This document shows, in pieces, positions 26,791 to 37,105 of a stretch of DNA of 64,000 bases. The DNA is from Monosporascus cannonballus (Eukaryota > Ascomycota > Sordariomycetes > Xylariales), in the NCBI GenBank assembly GCA_004154925.1, contig QJNS01000034.1:1-64000 (forward strand). Reading direction: 5' to 3'. Within the stretch, counting starts at the first letter, position 1; each line of letters starts with the position of its first letter. A program made the translations under genes and the position numbers. Below the pieces are notes generated by a model. That model made no database searches. It had not been told where the DNA came from and was given only the letters and a program-made list of their open reading frames with translations.

Positions 26791-27163
26791 CGTAACGAAA
26801 ATAATCGACTTTATTTTCATAACTTACCTAACTAAGCCCGTCGCTACAGGAAATATTCCTATCTTCGCAGATTAAGCTGAACGAAGCACGGAAAGCGTCG
26901 AGACCTTTCCTAATAGGATTGTTTTTGACGGTCTCTAATAGCGATTGATTTACCATGGCGCAAGTGATGCTTTTGAAAAAGGTCGGATACGTGGGAATGG
27001 GGAAAGTCGTATTTGGTGGCACTTCGGTGAATACTTAGCCATAAGTTACTTAGCCACCTAGCGGAGCCACCTAACGGGAGCCTTACACCAGGACTGTCAG
27101 CCTTAGCGTTAAAGAGCTTGTTAGGCAACGGGACGGAAAATTAACTAACCCGATACCACAACC
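26791..27163. other. mixed-composition spacer, no gene seen
   Basis: Sequence of near-normal composition begins at about 26840, after the RIP block. Overlapping short minus-strand frames (26828-27128) have no recognisable domain. A direct GCCACCTA repeat occurs near 27052-27073. No gene is called. Confidence 0.5.
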
Positions 27164-27326
27164 TGTCAGATATAAGGGACATCAGTTGTGTGTGTATTCA
27201 TGACTGGTTGCAAGTGCTCTAAAACGCGCACTGCACTTTAAGGTGATCTAATCCCGGAATATATATGTTCCGATCAGAGAGAATTTTCCGTATATGGGGT
27301 GCTAGAGCACCCCCTGCTAGCTGACA
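27164..27326 (-). repeat. solo LTR (163 bp) of the Copia family, not RIPed
   Basis: It is the same 163-bp LTR as those of the Copia element at 36943-42284, in opposite orientation, with ends TGTCAG/CTGACA. It is flanked on both sides by a perfect 5-bp duplication CAACC (27159-27163 and 27327-27331). Its sequence is essentially free of the C-to-T/G-to-A changes that scar the inner parts of the other two copies, so it serves as an unmutated reference. Confidence 0.95.
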
Positions 27327-27331
27327 CAACC

Positions 27332-29982
27332 TTCCACCGTTACGAGTGCCACCTACAAACCGGAGGCCAGAAAGCTAACATCTAAAGCCCGTAAAGCGGT
27401 TCGATTTTAGCCTTACTAAAAAATTGCATATGCGGAAATTTGGAGTTCCATCTTGCCAGTGACAGTAAGAAAAGTAAAAGAAGCGAAACAGAAAGAAAAG
27501 GAAAAGTTAAACCGAGTACAAGAAATAAAGAACGAAAAGAAAAAATAAAGAAACGGAAAGGAAAAAATAAAAAGCTTAAGGTAAAAAGGATTAAGAAAAA
27601 AGAAAAAAATAATAAAGTATGCGTTCGAAAATAAGGTAAAAGAGGTTAATTACTTATATTAACTTTAAGCGTTAAATGCTGAATTTTAAAAATAAAAGCT
27701 AGAAATAATTTTCTCTTTTTTTTACGATATAAACCTAGGTTATAATTCTACTTTTTTATCCATAATTAAACGATAACCTATGCGGATTTATATAAGGCGG
27801 ATTGTTATTATGCAATGAAAAAATCTACCTGTCGTTAAACGAACAAAAAATAAGGGAAAAAAGTCCGCCTACGGTGGGCGATAACGTAGCCCATATACGG
27901 CCTAGGATCATAAATAATCTGGCTTTTAAATTCACTGCATTTTTGTTAGTAAGATTAACTCGAAAATCTCCTTGGGTTTAAAATTCCTTCTGCCGCCTGC
28001 TGCTGCATCAAAGGGAACTTCCCCCGGATTATCCATGCCCCTTTTCGATTCCCACCCTGCTAAATTTCTGGGATGCTACTTGCTTTTCCGCGTAACCTTC
28101 TCCACAAGCAAATTATCTGCATGAAAAAGCCGTAATTAGTCGGTTTTCTCGCGTGGCTCTAGGGTCCTTCCTTTAAAGGCAACGGAGCCGTGCCACGTAA
28201 GCAGAACCTTCTAGTCTCCAAGGCGGTATTACAAACGCAAATCCTTCCGGCATCGCTTCCGAACCGTTTTATTCGATATCGCCGATTCCTTGCCACGTAC
28301 TAACAAGGAGGATCCAAAGAGCGCGGATTCAGGACACCACAGCATAGTAAGCATGCCCCCCTAACCGAAAGCAAGGCAGAAAGGCAGCGTAACTGGGAGG
28401 AATTGCGTCTAAATTTTTCGGCTTTTCATGGTCGGAAAAATGGAATCATCAAAGGATTATACCTATGAAGACCAATAACTCGACGCTATCTTGCTTAACG
28501 TCCTAATCTCGCATTATTCACGGGGTAAAATTTGGTATCAGGGTAAAAGGACAAGCAAAAATAACTACACCCGGGGTGAATCATAATGTGAAAGGTTCAA
28601 GCGGGTATAAGTTCTGTTGGGCTTTCCACCGAAGTCTTTCTCGACGTTATTGGCGAAACTCCGGGTCTGGGTATAAAAAGGGGCTTCATTTCGGGCAGCT
28701 GCACAGTCCCCTGGCAGTTCACAAGCTCAGCCGGACGTAGGAGGACCCTAGAACAATGGAGTTGTTTGCCTTTTGCAGGTCTTCCCGAACATGGACGATA
28801 CTACCCCTGTGAAGGAAGCCATCAAGTATAGTTACGGCCGTAGTTTCCCAGTCGTGGCTCAAACCTACCTAGCCTACGACATGCATGTATCGAAGGCGAT
28901 CTTGCGCCCCCCCGTATCCGTTGGATTCGCGGTCCGCCTGCCGGTAAAATCTAGTATATCGAATGACGCCTGCGAGGATGTTACGCCTAAAAGAAACCTA
29001 ATCTGCCCATTTTTACACGGTTTATGGATCTTTCCCCTTAAATGAGCATAGCCGCGCCGTATTAGGTATGGAATTAGAGGATCGGAGCTATTAAAAGATA
29101 AGTTCTGGGCGTGCTGCAAGGTTAGCTGAATAAGGGCCTTGGAAGTAGGCCAATATCTTAAGTTCGTCATTCACAGGCAGCCTCCTAACTATCCCTTGGT
29201 CTGTTTTAGCAATTCATGCCGACCAGCCCCTAAAGGCGTAAATGCGAGCCTCCTTAATTAATCACCGCTAAAACATTCTCTAGGGCTTATTTATGCAGGG
29301 TCCTTAACTTTACGGCGTTTTTAACCTCTTGGTCTGACATTTTCCGACGACCCCTTGCTATACTTCCCATGCCTTTTCGCTTTCCCACCCGACTTTACTA
29401 AAACCCATTATCTTTACCATGGCGTATTTATGTGCTACGTATTAGATTGGCGCTTTTAACCCGCAATCCCAGTTTTGCTACCTGAAACAAAAATAATTCC
29501 CGTTTCCGTACCCGAAGTAAAACTCGCTTTTTTCCGTTCTTATGGAAAATAGGATTAAAATCGTATAGGGTTAGTTATATGGCAATAAATAATATTGATA
29601 ACCCTATCCTTGGTATCCTTTCAGCTCGTATTATAATCACATTATTTCCGAAATATCTTAAATAATATAGAATTTTTTTACCTTATAAGTGGTATCGTGG
29701 GCGCGGACCTTGCTTTAGCCGTTCGACGTCGCCGATCATAATGGCACGTAATAAGTTATTAGAGGATCTATGGATGAAAAATTCCCGGTACTGCGGCAAA
29801 AGCCAGACGGCAGGGGGTATCGAATTACGAATAAATATTGTTTCTTCTTTCGGTCGTTCCGAATAAATCCCCTTACGAATCCCTTGGTCGAGATGTGCAA
29901 GTCTCCGCCTCGTATACTTTACGAAAGTTATTCCAGGTAGTACCTATGCGTATCGACACTTAAGCATCATGACGCGAAAATC
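27332..29982. other. mosaic region, fragments only
   Basis: 27450-27640 is a Lys/Glu-rich stretch like the charged tail of some fungal transposases, but it is not assignable. A minus-strand open stretch at about 27960-28080 reads NLAGWESKRGMDNPGE and a similar FSKVGWESEKAWE occurs at about 29390-29420 minus, hinting at two copies of one unknown repeat gene. A TATAAAAAGG box lies near 28672. Overlapping frames at 28773-29045 (+) and 28874-29170 (-) have no known domain. No gene is called. Confidence 0.45.
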
Positions 29983-30193
29983 TGTTGAACCTAGCAACGC
30001 CATGGCTTGGTTAGTTAGCAGGCTAATGGAAGAATGTTTCCGGTCACTCTGGTACTTTTTCTCTCAGTTACAGCTGTATTTACGTATATAAAAGGAGGGT
30101 TCGCTACTTTTACCTTTTGTTCAGGACCTTCTGAAAGTTATGCAACCTTTAATACATTTCTTCTTTAGTTATATGTTTCAGTACGTAATGTCA
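29983..30193 (+). repeat. LTR-like fragment, lightly RIPed, with TATA box
   Basis: It shares extended similarity with 53995-54192 (CTGTATTTACG, ATAAAAGGAGGGTTCGCTAC, GCAACCTTTAATACA). Boundaries TGTTGAACC...ATGTCA are inferred from where the two copies start and stop matching. This copy has more A/T at the differing sites than the 54-kb copy, as after mild RIP. The TATATAAAAGG box at 30085-30095 is the likely LTR promoter. Confidence 0.65.
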
Positions 30194-31103
30194 GGGTCCC
30201 ACAAAATCCTATATCATAATAACAGGTCCATATATCTTTTCCTACCGTTTGCATTTGCCGAGATTTAATCCCCAGGTTAAGTAATTGCTTCTCGTTATCT
30301 CCCCGGTAAGGATATCTTTTTCACGATTAGGGCAGCGGTAATATTAATGTAAGTAACTTTCACTTAAGCCTAAACCACAGGTCGAAACAACCTCTTTAAT
30401 CCGCCCGAAGCTATTTTTATTATTTGGCTTACGATATATGGGAATAATAAAAAGGCGTTTAATTATACCAAGCCGATATATATTTATATATTAATACTTT
30501 ATGCGAATAAATTTGAACATGATTTGCTTGCCGGTAACCGCTCGGTATTAAGCATAGTTAACCCTTAGGAATTTAAGAGTTCGGTTATCCAAAAACCTCG
30601 AGATAATTTGTAAAAGTAATTTATTTTATATAACGGCGCTTTAAATACTGCCTTTGGAGCGGTTGTATCCCTTTAGCTGAGTTAACATTAAGATTAGGAA
30701 ATAGAGTTACATGGCAAATGACGGTATCGAATACAGCATTTTCCGAAACTCTCGGGTTCACGAACTGCAGATCAGAAACGTTAACGTGGAAAACTCCAGC
30801 CGGGTCCCAAAACAAGGGATGTTGTCCCAGATCAAGGACCCCTGCAAGGGTCTGCGATCCCAAAAGTGGGCCTGCTCAGGCACCTCAGCCCAGGCTCAGC
30901 CCACCTCAGCCTGAACTCCGGGCTCCTCAGCCATGGCTCAGCACCAGCTCAGCTCTGGAAACCGAAATGGATTTTGGTGAGCTTGAGTTTCGTGTCCGAG
31001 TATAGTGGTATTTACACACAGCTGTGATAGCAATCATTATGTACAACGTTCATCTAGCCTCCCTAAATCTTTTCAACCCCTCCCATGACTCAGCGCCACA
31101 CTT
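30194..31103. other. intergenic, with CTCAGCC-rich repeat
   Basis: AT-rich to about 30700, then of normal composition up to the 3' end of the GH3 gene. 30868-30956 is a degenerate repeat of CTCAGCC/GCTCAG units. Short overlapping open frames at 30621-31005 (both strands) follow this composition and are not convincing genes. The GH3 transcript end must lie here; no canonical AATAAA was seen close to its stop. Confidence 0.5.
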
Positions 31104-33207
31104 CTAAGCATACCTCAGTCCATGCCCAAACTTGAAGACGGGATCCCGCGTGTCGTAGGGGACATCCTCCATGCTATTCTCGACGGCGGCGTCCGATCTC
31201 GGCAGGTCCCAGGGCAGCTCGCCCTCGGGTTCCGCGACGCCGAACACGACGTCGAGGAAGGCTTCAGTGCTGCTGCTGTAGCTCGCCAACAGCGCCGCGG
31301 CTTGCTCGGCGATCTCGGGGATCGCGACGGGGCGGTCGAGGTTGATGTCGACAATGGAGGGCGCGGCGGCGTAGATCGCGGCCTGGCGTGCGCGCTCCTC
31401 AACCGAGTACTCGAGCGAGCCTGCGTGGAGGCCGGCCTCGAGAACTCCGGAGCGGGGTTCGTATGGGGCCACAAGGCGCAGGAGCGCGTAGTCTGCCTCT
31501 TCCGGCTGCTCAACGACGGCGAAGCCGCGGTCTTCTATCAATGCGGCGTTGACGCCCTCAACGTAGAACTTGGTTTCAGCGGCCAGGTCGCGCAGCGGCA
31601 GGATCTGGTTCTTGTTAGTGAGCAGCGTGTAGGAGCGACGCTGCGCATCGTTGCCCTGCCGCACGAAGTCCTCATTCCCTACGATGCGCCCCGCCTCCTC
31701 GGCATCTACGAAAGGGTTGTCGAATAGGCCGAGTAGGAACTTCTCCCTCAACAGCTTGCGTACGGAGGCGTCGAGCCGCTCTTCCGAGACAATGCCCTCC
31801 CTGACGAGCTGTTGGATAAGGTCCACGCGCGATTCGCCGCCAATAATGTCCGCGCCGGCGTCGAGGATGCGAATGGTGCGCTCGAGTTCAGTGGCGTCCT
31901 CGAGGCCCCATGCGCGGGCCGGATGCCAGCCCTGGTTTGCGATGAGATGTCAGCGTTTGCTTACTCAGCACTGTTCTAGAACTCGCCATCTCTTCAAAAT
32001 GGGTCTGAAAAACGGGGGAAAGGCTAAATTCCGCCGAAGAGGCCACCAGGGGCGGAAATAGGAATAGGAGTACTCACCTCGCCTTCGACGAAAAAGTCGG
32101 TAATCAAGTTCCAGTCTGCCACGACGATGCCATCAAAGCCCAGTTCTTCTTTGAGAAGACCCGTAACTATCTCCTTGTTGAACCCGAACCCCACTTCCTC
32201 GTACTTCGTCCCAACCGGTCGGCCGTAGGCGGGAATTATTTGCCTGGCACCGGCCTTGATGGCGGCCCTGAATGGCTTCAGGTGGTATTCGAAGTTGTCT
32301 CCGGGGTATGTCTGGTTCTTTCCATACGCAAAGTGCGAGTCTTCGCCATCCTCTAACGGTCCGGACCCCGGGAAGTGCTTAGTAACCGTGGAGACGGACT
32401 GTGGGCCGATCTCGTTGCCCTGAAAGCCCTTGATGTAGGCTACCAGAAGCTCTGCGGTTAAATCCGCATCCTCACCGAACGTGTTGCTGCTACGGGCCCA
32501 CCGAGCCTCCGTAACAAGGTCAATCTGAGGGTGCAGCGCAGTACGGAGGCCGATGGCGGTATACTCCTGGCGAGCGACATCGGCGAACTGCCTAACCAGC
32601 CGAGCGTCTCTCAACGCAGCCAGCCCGAGCGTCCCTGGCCATTGGGATAAGCCACTATCGGTGGTCTCAGAATAACGGTGGAGCGGGTCTGTCGCCAGCG
32701 TGACGGGGATGCCGAGACGCGTCTCGAGCGCACGCTTCTGAACCCGATTGTACCACTCGGCTCTTTCAGTGGCATCCTCGACGGTTCCCGATATGTGAAA
32801 ATGTGATACGAAAAATTCTCCGATAAGCGTGTCAGTGCGGTTCCGATGGGCAGCCACGTCACCCTCGTCTAGTTCGCCGTTGGGTCCCATGTCGAGTTGT
32901 AGTATGAACACTGCAATATCCAAGCTGGTCAGCAATCATTCACAGTTGAAGGAACTGATGTCTTGCGTTTTGAAGCCTGCTGTGGGGGTTGACAGGCATG
33001 AATCCTGCGGAAAGTAGTAATGATATTGATTTACATACGTTGCCCAGCCTTCTCCGCCACCGTCATGCGATGGAGGAGATCCTCAACACGCTCATCTACC
33101 CCTCGCGAGGCATCGCGATATGGTAGCAGGGGCCCTGAGCAGAAGCCAGTCGGGAATAACACCGAAAAGGCGAGAGCATACCCCGAGATGAACTGCATTG
33201 TGATCAT
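31104..33207 (-). CDS. secreted GH3 beta-glucosidase-like enzyme, three exons
   Basis: Coding segments on the minus strand are 33207-33039, 32910-32078 and 31931-31104, giving 609 residues. Introns of 128 bp (GTATGT...TTGCAG, branch GCTGAC) and 146 bp (GTGAGT...CCAG, branch GCTGAC) restore one frame exactly. The start MITMQFISGYALAFSVL looks like a signal peptide. The alternative is the second ATG at 33198. GH3 N-terminal barrel: RWARSS...FGED (about 193-204), KHFPG (KH at 234-235), and GFDGIVVADW, whose aspartate (about 322) is the expected nucleophile. The GH3 C-terminal domain follows (LREKFLLGLFDNPFVD to FGHGLRY). It probably hydrolyses beta-glucosides outside the cell; the substrate is not proven. 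Wording of the conserved blocks (KHFPGSGP.EDGEDSHFAYG) resembles bacterial-type GH3 enzymes. It stands alone between transposons, yet is intact and not RIPed. Confidence 0.9.
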
Positions 33208-33320
33208 CGTCAGCTATGCAGATGCCAATCGTCAAAGAAAAGCTAGAGTTCTGGAAGATACGCCACTTCTAGAATCGAATGCCGATGATGACTTCCTTAT
33301 TGACGAGCGACGGGTTCTCC

Positions 33321-33328
33321 CTTTTATA
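33321..33328 (-). promoter_or_regulatory. TATA box of the GH3 gene
   Basis: The minus strand reads AATATAAAAGGGA. TATAAAAG lies about 115 bp upstream of the first ATG, a normal distance for a fungal core promoter. Confidence 0.55.
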
Positions 33329-33329
33329 T

Positions 33330-34163
33330 TTAAAGTCCGCCAGAGCCGACTACCACATCTAGCCGGGTCAGGAGAACGAACAAGTCTGAAGGCTACTACG
33401 CCGTCCCCGGCATACTTTGCTCACTTGCATTAACTCGGTAATGTACGGCTCAGGCGGGTTGCGGTGCAGCGAAATTGCCCATGTTCACAATGCCTGCTAG
33501 GTATGTTTGGGACGCAGAAGGATCTTAGGTTAGGTTGTAGCAAAAGTAACAGAATTGCTATGACCTCGTTCTATAGCAGGGATTAGCTGACCCCTCTTAC
33601 ATGGGCCAGATCCCTGAACACCGTCCTTTAGTTAGTCCAATTTCTTTCGTTAAATTCCCAAACTCGTCGGTTCGAATGCCTTTCCAGAGTTTCGATTAGA
33701 CATAAACTATATACTAAACACGAATTCTAAGCGGCTTATATAGCTCAACAGCCGTCGTCAAGACCAGCATGATAGGGGGACTCAAACATTTTACATGGTA
33801 TATTTACCAATCAGCCGGTACTTGACGCTTTGGCTGCCTACGACATTCACTCTCTTGATAACCTTGATCATTCATTCCTCGCGGTAGGTCGAAGGCTGAT
33901 GATATCATTATGACCTAGGAAAATGAGGAGTAATGAAAAGGGATTTAGGGGTGCTGGATCAATGGTGAGAATGATGTCGACGGCTTTGTTAATGACGGTT
34001 ACTTGATCGTTAACGGCTGGGTGATCATAGAGAGATCCTTCAGGACAGAGATCCCCTGATCGACCCCACGCGCCCTAGTTGAACGTTCCAGAGCTTACAA
34101 GGCTCCAAAGGTCCACCAACGCGGAGGTTCCAGGGTTCCCATCCGAGGGTACTCGTGGGCCTA
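33330..34163. other. intergenic between GH3 promoter and pogo element
   Basis: Near-normal composition. No domain-bearing frame was seen on either strand. The distal GH3 promoter probably lies in the proximal part. Confidence 0.5.
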
Positions 34164-34207
34164 AGATGACCCCCCCATCCGCGCTCCACCCCATCAACGC
34201 TCCACCC
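34164..34207 (+). repeat. left terminal inverted repeat of pogo/Fot1 element
   Basis: 44 bp. The first 37 bp are identical to the reverse complement of the right end, then comes one T/G mismatch, then CCACCC. Confidence 0.93.
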
Positions 34208-34329
34208 AATTTTGAAGCCATCGCCATAACAACCTCTCTATTCAAATAACAATATCTTAATAGCCATTTCATTAATTGATTCCATATTAAGTAGACCGTA
34301 TAATGATGCAATCCGCTTCCACCTCGTTA

Positions 34330-35943
34330 TTTTCGTTGTTTCCGGAAGGCTTGGTTTTTTGTTGATTTTGCCGAGTGACGGTAAAACGTCTTTTCGTAAG
34401 GGCTTTCCGCCTTACTTTTACTTTTTTAACCGAAATCATTTTTACGAAACCCTTATTGGGTTCGGGCTGTACCTTTTTATACTTTTTAGGTTTCGTTTTT
34501 TTAAGGGCTGTAATTATTTGCCTATTAAGAATTTCGGTAATAAAAAGTTTGGCGGTTTTATTGTTAAGGGCTTTAGCGAATTTGCGGAATAAGAAACGTA
34601 CGGTAGAATTCCCGTAAGCTGGATTAACTTATACCAGGGTTTTTTCGATCCGAATTAATTCCTTAAATAATTTAGGTATTTTAATATTTAAAGCAGTTAT
34701 TTGGGATAAAAAATTAAATCGTTCTAAGGTAAAAATTAATTTCCGGATAAATATATTTATTATTTTCTCTTTTTTTTAATATATTTATTATTTAATATTT
34801 TCGCCTTGTTAATAAGACGTAAACTTATTGCTTTTTAGTTTTTTATAATATATTCCGAAATTATTATAATTTCCTGTTATATTTTTGCAAACGCCCAGAA
34901 AAAATTGGTTTTATTTATAATTTCGGAAACCCGTCCGTAATAATATTTACGGAATTAATAACGGTATTTTCGCTTTAAGGTGGCAAATATATTTACGTTA
35001 AAAAGCTGGAAAATATGGAAAATATAAGTAAATAAGAAAATAATATATATTTTATTTTAAAAATATATTTACATAAATTTCTCGGTAATATGGCTTTTAT
35101 GGCCGTTAATTATTAATAACTTTTATTTATCTGGGTTTTCGGGTTTGGTATAAGGAATAAAAACTTTGCAAAATTATTTTAAGCCGATTTTGTTATTTGT
35201 CCAATTATTTTTTAACATAATAAAGTATTAGCTTTCGTATATTTTATTATCCGAATTAAAAAATTATTATTATTATACGTTAATGCCGTTAAAGATTACG
35301 AAAGGCAGTAACGATTACCAATTAGTATTAATATAAGCGATTATAATAATTTATTTTTTAAAGGTTTTTCTAAGGACGAAATAATTTTCGCCTATATTTT
35401 TTATTATTTTGATTTTATCCGCGTTAAATCGGTTCCTTTATTTAATAATTTTAACTTCCGGCAGAAAAAAGCGTCCAAATAAGATATTAATAAAGGCCGG
35501 GAAAATATTATTTAAACGTTTATAATTAATAAATTTGCCTTTAATAATTTTGATTCCAGGATAACGACGTAAAAATCGGGTTACCTAATTTTTTTTAAGC
35601 GTTTAAGGTTGCCGTTATTAATTAGAAGATGTTATGCGTATAAGCGGAATTGCGAATAAGGTGGCGCATATTTTAATTAACCTTATACGATAATTTAACG
35701 GGCTAAAGCTTTTTTTTGGATTCGTAATAACTTTTGATAACTTTTATCGAACTTTTTTTTCGTCCGTATACCTTGGATGCGGCGTAAGATATATTTTCTA
35801 TTAACCTGGTAGCCCTTGGAGATTGAACGTAAGGACCTCCTACGTGTTACTTCGTTAATCGCCTGCGCCGTACGGAATTGAACTAAGGGCTGCATATCGT
35901 TCGAAAACGTAGATTTTGCTGAAGAAGAAAATAATTTTTTCAA
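34330..35943 (-). pseudogene. pogo/Fot1 transposase, RIP pseudogene
   Basis: The first 82 codons (35943-35695) are open and read as an N-terminal helix-turn-helix of the psq/CENP-B kind (AINEVTRRRSLRSISKGYQV, followed by KKFDKSYQKL). After that, stops accumulate. The catalytic core is readable near 35080-35210: NNWTNNKIGLK*, FIPYTKPENPD, then LLIINGHKSHITEKFM, where the normal catalytic aspartate of the DGH box is asparagine (GAC to AAC). W-to-stop and D-to-N are both G-to-A on the coding strand, as RIP produces. Non-functional. Confidence 0.85.
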
Positions 35944-36018
35944 TTTTTTAAAGCGTTGTTAAAAAGTTTTTTATATGGAAAGAAATTAGTAAGTGGATCG
36001 ACGCGTAACGCGGTTGTG

Positions 36019-36062
36019 GGGTGGCGCGTTGATGGGGTGGAGCGCGGATGGGGGGGTCATCT
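36019..36062 (-). repeat. right terminal inverted repeat of pogo/Fot1 element
   Basis: Mirror of the left repeat. It ends GGGGGGGTCATCT immediately before the TA duplication. Confidence 0.93.
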
Positions 36063-36152
36063 TAAGGCTTTAGGGCCCCAGAGTCCTAAAAGTACGGGCC
36101 ATGTAATCCTTATTGAGTCACCTTCTTATTTAGGTCATAGAAACGAACCCGA

Positions 36153-36176
36153 TCTAGGGTTCTAGGGTTCTAGGGC
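36153..36176 (+). repeat. telomere-like TTCTAGGG triplet repeat
   Basis: Three consecutive CTAGGGTT-type units, followed 3 bp later by an inverted AACCCTAG at about 36182-36189. It resembles a degenerate interstitial telomere repeat (fungal telomeres are usually TTAGGG), but three imperfect units can also arise by chance. Confidence 0.6.
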
Positions 36177-36189
36177 TTCAAAACCCTAG

Positions 36190-36880
36190 AGGTACAGACT
36201 GCACAGCCCCTATCATGCATGTTACCTTCCTCTGTAAAAAGAGTGCCACACTCATCAACACTGTTTTATAGTTCATCAGTACTCAGTTATTTTCACTACT
36301 TCCTTGCTGATTTATCACAGATCTAAGGTTGAAAGAACACTTTTCAAAGTTACATGTCGACTAGGTATCGGCCATTACGAACGTCCCGCAGTCGTTGTTT
36401 GGCGCAGTCAACATAAAAAAGGGGGGAGAAAGGGGGCTTTAAAGCGTGCCAGTAGATAACTCATGAGTTGTAACCTATACAGTTATTGTATGGCGGATGT
36501 TGATATTTCGGTGCGACATATTTGTTCGCTCTGTTTTAGACTCCAGGCGACATTTGCCAGGCTCTATGAAACGTTGCATATACTCTTCGTAAGTAGCTAT
36601 AGAACCGAATGGGCCCGGCTACAAAAGCGCACCAGAACCGATAGGCCTAAGTGCTTACCGACTGTATATGGATGTAAAAACTGCCAGTTAGTCGGAAGAG
36701 GCACATAATCTAAAGTGGCCCCGAGCATCCAGGGCAGCAATATGCGCGGTTGCTTACCGGTTGGTATGCGTTGATACCCTGATATATCAAGGATTCTCCA
36801 ACCTGGCTACCCCACGCCTAAGCGAAACCGCAGTCCTAACCCCACTGCGCACGGACGGAACGGGCCATGGCACCGAAGTA
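36190..36880. other. intergenic, no gene seen
   Basis: Near-normal composition between the pogo element and the left end of the Tc1-like nest. An open frame at 36463-36708 (+, 81 codons) has no recognisable domain. A G-rich tract lies at 36420-36438. Confidence 0.5.
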
Positions 36881-36905
36881 CACTAATGGATCAATTGGAT
36901 CCGTG
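36881..36905 (+). repeat. left terminal inverted repeat of the Tc1-like element
   Basis: A 25-bp end following TA, identical to the reverse complement of 51361-51385. Confidence 0.88.
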
Positions 36906-36942
36906 CGCTCGGACACCTCCACCTCCCAATTCCGGCATATAT

Positions 36943-37105
36943 TGTCAGCTAGCAGGGGGTGCTCTAGCACCCCATATACGGAAAATTCCCTCTGATCGGA
37001 ACATATATATTCCGGGACTAGATTACCTTAAAATACAGTACGCGTTTTAAAACATTTGCAACTAATTATTAATACATATATAATTAATATCTCTTATATT
37101 TAATA
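36943..37105 (+). repeat. 5' LTR of the Copia element
   Basis: 163 bp, TGTCAG...TAATA (was CTGACA). The outer about 80 bp equal the unmutated solo copy at 27164-27326, while the inner half is full of C-to-T/G-to-A changes. It contains two dyads: GGGGTGCTCTAGCACCCC (about 36957-36974) and GGAACATATATATTCC. Confidence 0.95.

Larger units (their letters stand above)
34164..36062 (-). mobile_element. pogo/Fot1-type DNA transposon, complete but RIP-killed
   Basis: 1899 bp with 44-bp terminal inverted repeats (34164-34207 and 36019-36062; one mismatch) starting AGATGACCCCCCCATCCGCG, flanked by the TA target duplication (34162-34163, 36063-36064). The interior from about 34310 to 35700 is heavily AT-mutated. 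The inverted repeats are almost untouched. The layout (psq-like DNA-binding N-terminus, DDE core with a DGH.SH box, TA duplication) is that of the pogo/Fot1 branch of Tc1/mariner. Confidence 0.93.

Noticed and set aside
28773..29045. Overlapping sense/antisense open frames at 28773-29170
   Set aside because: Neither direction shows a known motif, and both lie in a transposon-scrap mosaic.
31122..31727. Plus-strand 201-codon open frame
   Set aside because: Antisense to GH3 exon 3; no domain, and the minus strand has a clear GH3 match.
33655..33685. GGTTCGAAT box suggesting a tRNA
   Set aside because: No cloverleaf could be formed with the upstream sequence.
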